NCBI RefSeq assembly: GCF_003265705.1
Contig: NW_020313044.1
Coordinates: forward strand, 7,203,173-7,267,172
Length of the DNA stretch: 64,000 nucleotides
From: Callorhinus ursinus
Taxonomy: Eukaryota; Chordata; Mammalia; Carnivora; Otariidae
Direction of reading: 5' to 3'
The notes beneath the pieces were generated by a model. It was not told where the DNA came from, searched no databases, and saw only the letters and a list, made by a program, of their open reading frames with translations. Positions 58,195 through 64,000 of this stretch are shown here, one piece after another. Position numbers and translations under genes: made by a program. Within the stretch, counting starts at the first letter, position 1; the number at the start of each line of letters is the position of its first letter.

Positions 58195-58400
58195 CTACTA
58201 CTATATATTAACTAATTTAATCCTTGAAACCATGCTCTTAGCTAGCACTTATTTTCTCCACTTAGAAAGAAACTGAAAACCAAAGGTGGTAAGCAACTTT
58301 CACAGACCCATAATTCTAATAGGTGGTGAATATGAGATTGAAGTTCTGTCTGACTTCAAACCTTATACCTTAAATGTTACATGACACTGCTTCTATTCTA
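58195..58400 (+). repeat. MIR SINE fossil
   Basis: 'ctaatttaatccttgaaacc', 'cacttagaaagaaactgaaa', 'cttcaaaccttatacctta' and 'acactgcttctattc' follow MIR order. Confidence 0.7.
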
Positions 58401-58484
58401 TTTTTACTAATTTTTTAAATGGATCTTCTTTTAACATAGAATGAGGTTCATAGCAAAATCGAGCAGAAGGTACAGAGATTTTAT

Positions 58485-59220
58485 TTTGTTTTATTTTAAA
58501 ATTTTTTATTTAAATTCAATTTAATTAACATTTACTGTAATATTCGTTAGAGGTAGAATTCAGTGATTTATCAGTTGCATAAAACACCCAGTGCTCACTA
58601 CTTCAAGTGCCCTTCTTAATGCCCATCACACAATTACCCCATTCCTCCACTTGCCTCCCTCAGTTTGTTCCCTATAGTTAAGAGTCTCTTATGGTTTGCC
58701 TCCCTCTCTGTTTTCCTCTTATTTTATTTTTCCTTCCTTTCCCCTATGTTCATCTGATTTGTTTCTTAAATTCCACATATGAGTGAAACCATATGGTATT
58801 TGTCTTTCTCTGACTAATTTCACTTAGCATAATACCCTCTAGTTCCATCCACGTCATTGCAAATGACAAGATTTCATTCTTTTTGGTTGCTGAGTAATGG
58901 AATCAATTTTGCTTGATTTCCATATCTTCTGCCTCACTGTTAGTGTATAGGAATGCAGTTGACTTCTGTGCATTGATTTTATATCCTGCCACATTGCTGA
59001 ATTCCTGTATCAGTTCTAGCAATTTTCTGCTGGAGTCTTTTGGGTTTTCTATGTAGAGTGTCATGTCATCTGTGGAGAGTGAGAGTTTGACTTCTTCAGG
59101 GCTCATTTGGATGCCTTTTATTTTGTTGTTGTTGTTGTTGTCATCTTATTGCTGAGGCTGGGACTTCCAGTACTATGTTGAACAATAGTGGTGAGAGTGG
59201 ACATCCCTGTCGTATTCTAG
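58485..59220 (-). mobile_element. Nested L1 with internal deletion, minus strand
   Basis: Bounded by the 14-bp duplication 'tacagagattttat' at 58471-58484 and 59221-59234. From its 3' end it carries 3' UTR and the last part of ORF2 to about 58898, then jumps to the RT region (58903-59200). About 1.4 kb present in the L1 at 39590-42503 is missing. The RT motif reads STDD (59065-59076) instead of FADD. A (GTT)n patch is at 59124-59140. Confidence 0.9.
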
Positions 59221-59968
59221 TACAGAGATTTTATATATACTCCCTGCCCCCACATGTGCACAGCCTCCCCCATTTCCACTATCAACCTCCTTCAGTAGGG
59301 TGATATGTTTGTTACAGTCGATGAACCTACACTGACAGGTTATTATTATCACATTACACATTAGTATCACCTGAAGTCCATAGTTTCCATTAGGATTCAT
59401 TTTTTTATTTAATAGTTTTGATAAATGTATAATGACATATATCCACCATTATAGCATCATATAGAGCACTTTCACTGTCCTAAAATATTCTGTCTGTTCT
59501 ATTCAACCTTTCCTCCCCAACCCTTGGCAACCATTGATATTTCCACTGTCCCCATAGTTTTGTCTTATACAGAATGTCATATAGTTGGAATCATACAGTA
59601 TGTTGCCTTTTCAGATTGCCTTCTTTTACTTATTAATATGCATTGAAGTTTTCTCCTTGTCTTTTCATGGCTTAATAGCTCATTTCTTTTTAATACTGTA
59701 CAATGCTCCATTGTCTGGATGTACCACAGTTTACTTATCCATTCATCTACTAAGTTGGCTGAATTCTAAGTTTTGGCAATTATGAAGAGAGCTGCTATAA
59801 ACTTCCCCATGCAGGTCTTTGGATGGACATAGGCATTCAATTCCTTAGGGTAACTACCAAGGAATATGATTGCTGAATGGTATGGTAAGTGTATGTTTAG
59901 TTTTATAAGAAACCGCCAAATTGCCTTCCAAAGTAGCTGTGCCATTTTGCATTGCAACAAACACTGAA

Positions 59969-60175
59969 GGTGAATTCCAGATTTCAAGCTGTATTTTAAA
60001 GCTGTAATCATCAAGAGGTATGGTACAGGCACAAAAACAGACACATAGATCAATGGAACAGAATAGAGAACCCAGAAATGGACCCTCAGTTCTATGGTCA
60101 ACTAATCTTTGACCAAGCAGGAAAGAATATTCAATGGGGGAAGGAGAAACAAAACAAAAACCAAAACCAAAAAAA
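59969..60175 (+). mobile_element. Internal L1 ORF2 fragment with A-rich tail, inverted in host L1
   Basis: 59969-60137 matches copy A at about 183-345 in sense orientation ('ggtatggtacaggcacaaaa', 'aatggaccctcagttctatg'), with no 3' UTR. It is followed by an A-rich, C/G-interrupted stretch to about 60175, then the host L1 resumes ('gtgtccctgtttttccacat'). Only a 5-base flanking match 'aggtg' was found. Confidence 0.8.
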
Positions 60176-60460
60176 CAGGTGTCCCTGTTTTTCCACATCT
60201 TTGCCAGCATTTAGTGCCGTTAGTGTTTTGGATTTTCACCATTCTAATAGGTGTGTAGATTTTTATTATACTTAGAACACCATCAGAAAGGTACAAATCA
60301 GAGCACCTTTTCTCTATACCTTATTCTGTTCATTTTATCCTGCTTTAGGATTTTTCAGATTCTGTGTAGACTACTGGTGCCCTACAGTAAAATACAAGGC
60401 AATAACATTGCAATATCAAGTAGCTTGTCTTCATGTTTTTGCTCTCAAAGAGAGTTTCTT

Positions 60461-60651
60461 TTTTTTTTTAAAGATTTTATTTATTTATTTGAGAGAGACA
60501 GAATGAGAAATAGCACAAGAGGGAAGAGGGTCAGAGGGAGAAGCAGACTCCCTGCTGAGCAGGGAGCCCGATGTGGGACTCGATCCCGGGACTCCAGGAT
60601 CATGACCTGAGCCAAAGGCAGTCGCTTAACCCACTGAGCCACCCAGGTGCC
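60461..60651 (-). mobile_element. Can-SINE, minus strand
   Basis: Reverse copy close to the 2436-2632 copy in sequence, head 'gagccacccaggtgcc'. A 17-bp perfect duplication 'ctcaaagagagtttctt' lies at 60444-60460 and 60652-60668. Relatively young. Confidence 0.96.
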
Positions 60652-60889
60652 CTCAAAGAGAGTTTCTTGACTGTGAATATCCTGAACATGGAAATTTTGC
60701 TTTGTTTGACTCTGCATTCTTGCCTCATATACTGTCTATCATATGGTAGGCATTCCTCACAATGTTTAGGAAAAATAAAAACATTTCTAATCCCATGAGA
60801 GTAAAAGTTAAAATGTATATCAAACCTGTGCACATCACTCAGAAACCTGCCTTTTGTTTCAATATATCTTTGGTCAAGAAGTTGACTCT

Positions 60890-61030
60890 TTGGGATGTTA
60901 ATTCCCTTGTCTCTAAAAGTGGGACAATAATATCCACTTTTGAGGGTTATCTCATAGAAATTGAGATGATATATGTAAAGCAGGGTTTCTGACCCACAGA
61001 AAGTGTGCAATAAATGACAACTATTATTAG
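60890..61030 (-). repeat. MIR fragment, minus strand
   Basis: 'cccttgtctctaaaagtggg' and 'aagtgtgcaataaatgacaa' are MIR complement landmarks. Confidence 0.7.
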
Positions 61031-61539
61031 CATAAATTATTCCATGGCCCTTGGAATAGTGCTACAAAAACATTTATATATTGCACAAAAACTTCAGTAG
61101 AATTATTGATAAAGCCCTGCAGAAACTTAGGCATGCAACATACATCCAGGACTTACCTATCTGTGTGTCTGAATGTTAAAGTCCACAGAATTTCTACAAT
61201 TCAGTCAATCTGACCCTATAACGCAAACTGATTTGATAAGGGTGGAATGCTGAGTCTATTTTGTGAATAATTCCTACCTGCCAGTTCATTTGTGAAAAAA
61301 ATTGCTTGATTAAAACTTTATATTTTAAAACCTTTTGCTTTGTATGTTCTTAAAATTCTCAGTTACATGAAGAAAGACTGCTTTGTTTCATAAATCAGCT
61401 TTCACTATTATTATTAACTTCTTCCTTCTCAAAAATATTTCTCCATCATGTATCAACATAAGATTATTTAAAATATTGCTAAATTACTATAGTGATTAAT
61501 TCTGCCAAAATCCTATAGAAGTATTAACTTAGTTGAGAG
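61031..61539. other. Unique DNA, nothing recognised
   Basis: AT-rich, no repeat or coding signal seen. Confidence 0.45.
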
Positions 61540-62075
61540 ATTTTCAATTGCATGTGACAGAAACCCAATTGAAATTGACTTGAGAAGGGAGGGAAGGTGG
61601 GAGGAAGGAAGAGATAGGGAGAGGAGAGGAAAAAGGAGGGAGATTTATTGGTTTATGTAATTGAAAAGTTCCAGGCTTTTATAAAGGCTGGATCAAGGGA
61701 TACAATCACGGCCACCTCTTGATCTCAGTTTTGCTTTCTTTCATATTGTCTTAGTCTCAGGCTCTCTATCCCTTTGGGAGGGTAAAATGTGTAGCATCAT
61801 CTCTAGTTTTGCATTCTACCTGTGAAGTAACCTCAGTGGAAGTGAGCTTCACTTAAATTTCCATTAGAAGTCCTGGGATGACATTGGCCTACCTTGATCA
61901 CCTGCCTTCCCCGGAGCTAGTAATGGAGCCTGGGGTAGGCGCACTGTTCAGATAGCCCACACCTAGGTTGTTTTCCCCTTCTAGAAGTAGGAGATAGAGT
62001 CAACCTGAACTGAACCACATGGACCTAGAGTGGAGAATTGGTTGTCCTCAAACCTAATGTGAGTAATGTGAGTGC
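61540..62075 (+). repeat. Old interspersed repeat, family not named, copy 2
   Basis: 'gagatttattggtttatgta', 'aaaggctggatcaagggata', 'tgatctcagttttgctttct', 'ctgaactgaaccacatggac' and 'ctagagtggagaattggttg' form a recognisable mammalian repeat whose name I cannot give. A purine-only patch at 61572-61645 is embedded. Confidence 0.5.
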
Positions 62076-63389
62076 TCTTAGTTTAAGAAAACTGAATCGA
62101 TGTTGGATTGGCAAAATATATAGGATGGCTTTTGTACACATTCTTAAATATTTCTCTCTACCTTTATGTAATGAAGAAAAAATATGATAGTGTTTTGATA
62201 TGATAATGGTAGGAAGATTAGAAATCTTACCATTTTATGATATCCAAAACCAGACGCTTATAATCTACTTATATTTCCATTACCCTAAAATGTAGAAAGA
62301 GACTTAAAGCAAGAATCGTCTATTCAAAATCCAAATTCAAATACCAGTGTAAAATAATTTGAAAGGAAAAAGTCAAGCTTTTATGACTTAATGACAAATA
62401 CCCTTAGATAATAAATACATAGAAATTTACTACATCTAATTGATCATCAATTTTGAGTCTTTTGAAAAGGGGTCAGGTTGGTGACATTCCCCACTGAGAT
62501 TAATATGACCTCTTCCTGACATAAGGCCAACTAAACTCCCCAAAAACCATGTCGTTCTACAACAGATGACAGGAGGTCACAAGCTTCAAGACATTAAAAC
62601 AGATTTATTTAATGTGTAACACAGAGAAGGCTAGAAATGACAAATGGCAGGAAGATTTTTGTATCCTGTTCACCTAAAAAGAATGTAGCCTGTGATAGAT
62701 TTTCCTCCTTTTCAGTGAGAGGCAAGAGACTTTGAAGCTACTGTCAGGCCACAGGCTACCTGGGGAGTTCCGCTCTGGCCCAAAACTCTGCTGTACAGCA
62801 TGGACACATGGGCGGTGGGGGTGACTCGAGATCACAGAACACAGATATTAATAAATAATAAAAGATGAAGTTAGATCAAGGCCGCTGGAGTTCAACGGAT
62901 TTAACCAAGCAGAGAAGGAACGTATTTTTAGTTACAGAGCTAATTCATATATTTTTTAACAACAGCTGTAGTGTAGAGATACGACTGTGAATCAAAAGTG
63001 GCTTCTAATACAAAGAGTGGCATGAATAACCCAACTGACCAGGGTGATACAGAGAAGAATTAAACTGTCATGATAGAAAATAAATAAGGAAGATCTGTAC
63101 CAATCTCCATGTGCTAGGAAAGAGAGAATCTTTCTCTTTTCTCCTGACTCCCAAGAATTAATACCTAGATTTAGTTTTATTCTAAGTTCAGGCTCAAACA
63201 AGAAATGCATCTTTCATGGTCATGGTCTTTAGGAAATCATCATAACACTTCTTCAAGTTTGGAAAAGATAAAAGGAAGGCAATTGTGCAGTTATTTTCAA
63301 AATTTTTAATGAAACAATGAACTCTCTGATAAAATATAACCGGAACCCTTATATATGGATTAAATAAAACAAGTGCTTTGAGTGAAGAT
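62076..63389. other. Unique DNA, nothing recognised
   Basis: No repeat or gene signal supported. Short minus frames at 62992-63394 lack recognisable features. Confidence 0.45.
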
Positions 63390-63555
63390 ATCATTGGATT
63401 TAGAGCCAGAATATTTGCATTTGAATCTAGACTGTGGATCTTGATAACTGCTTAAATTTGGACAGACCACCTGTCTTTCACAATGTCCATTTCTTCTGTG
63501 GTACCAGTGGTGATCTTAGTGTACTTACCTACTGCAAGGTAGGTACATAACATGA
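63390..63555 (-). repeat. MIR fragment, minus strand
   Basis: 'ggatttagagccagaatatt', 'tgcatttgaatctagactgt' and 'caaggtaggtacataac' resemble MIR in reverse. Confidence 0.5.
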
Positions 63556-63959
63556 CATAATAAAAAAAAGAAAGAAAGAAAAACAAATCAGGTACTGCAT
63601 CTGACAGCATCTAAAAGATGTCTACTACAGACTTATAGGAAGTTATTAAGTCTTACAAGAGAGGATTAATTAATCCAAATTAATTAAAATATTTGATGGC
63701 CCCATTTAAATCTTGGAAAAGCTGATTTTGATCGTGGAAGAAAATAATCTCAAAAGTCTGGATGGAAGCAAGTAAGTGATAAAGAGATGGGCCAACTAGG
63801 TAAGAGAAGATACCGAAGCCTTTTGTGATAATCAAAAAGACATCGGTTTACATCATCAAGGAGAATGTTTGGACCATCTGACAACAAATAGATATTTGAA
63901 ACATCTGAGTGGCTGAGATTTTAAATTTTCATTCACATGTTTAGGGTATCAAAGAAAGA

Positions 63960-63960
<1 letters not shown>
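63556..63960. other. Unique DNA
   Basis: A-rich patch with (AAAG)n at 63565-63585; nothing else recognised. Confidence 0.45.
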
Positions 63961-63993
<33 letters not shown>

Positions 63994-64000
63994 AGAGAGA
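63961..64000 (+). repeat. (TG)n then (AG)n microsatellite, runs off window
   Basis: About 14-15 TG units followed by AG units to the last base. Full length unknown. Confidence 0.95.

Larger units (their letters stand above)
58405..60245 (-). mobile_element. Old L1 (L1M type), minus strand, host to two later insertions
   Basis: The 3' UTR starts at 58405-58484 ('gaggttcatagcaaaatcga'), stops at a nested L1, and resumes at 59221 ('ttatatatactccctgcccc') through ORF2 C-terminus (59766-59960, 'NIHLPYHSAIIFLGSY'), then is cut again by an inverted L1 piece and ends near 60245. It belongs to the same general subfamily as the L1 at 21090-25040, sharing 'gatgaacctacactgacac'-type sequence at 21240 and 59320. 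Confidence 0.85.

Noticed and set aside
60433..60700. Possible gene spanning the plus frames at 60251-60798
   Set aside because: These frames are carried by a Can-SINE and its flanks; no independent support.
1..64000. CRISPR array, operon, prophage or other prokaryotic system
   Set aside because: The sequence is mammalian throughout; no regularly spaced repeats or bacterial-style gene packing exist.

Overview
This window is non-coding mammalian nuclear DNA, and I found no host gene I would defend. The organism is very probably an arctoid caniform carnivore (bear, panda, pinniped, mustelid or relative). Twelve tRNA-derived Can-SINEs carry the carnivore head (complement of 'gccacccaggcgccc') and the '(ct)n ... 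aaataaataaaatctt' tail. They lack the extra mid-body block typical of cat copies and the altered head typical of dog SINEC_Cf. The young L1 3' UTRs also look like caniform L1. The species call rests on remembered repeat consensus, not on a search.

Layout. 1-8040: two young L1 3' ends in direct orientation (1-1832; 6561-8028, with target-site duplications, TSDs) flank an older inverted L1 carrying a SINE and a cluster of three MIRs. 8040-15740: mostly unique AT-rich DNA with an MLT1-like LTR, a large (TTTC)n microsatellite that holds a 100-N assembly gap, a (GATA)n tract, and a small duplication/hairpin plus G-quadruplex motif. 15740-20440: MIR, ancient L1s, a 5S rRNA-derived fragment, and an ERVL-type internal remnant split by an MLT1 LTR. 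20460-29310: a dense stack of minus-strand L1s invaded by SINEs and by a younger L1. 29310-36590: mostly unique DNA with one very young Can-SINE, small L1 pieces and MIRs. 36590-42503: an ancient plus-strand L1 ORF2, a possible processed pseudogene split by two SINEs, and a 2.9-kb minus-strand L1 that keeps a readable reverse-transcriptase core. 42550-52540: ancient L1, L2 and MIR fossils plus a 50-bp near-identical dispersed duplication. 52540-64000: mainly unique DNA with two more SINEs, a composite nested L1 at 58405-60245, two copies of an old repeat family I cannot name, and a terminal (GT)n.

How it works together: nothing here forms an operon or pathway. The window is a record of retrotransposition. 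L1 supplied the machinery; Can-SINEs, the 5S fragment and perhaps one processed pseudogene are plausible passengers; several nested insertions keep TSDs that give relative ages. Autonomous activity looks absent: every L1 is 5'-truncated, rearranged or mutated in what is visible. I found no undescribed biological system. The best second-look items are the 50-bp duplication, the SINE with a 3' passenger sequence, the internal-only L1 fragment with its own A-rich tail, the unidentified pseudogene-like block near 38.5-39.6 kb, and the 5S fragment.
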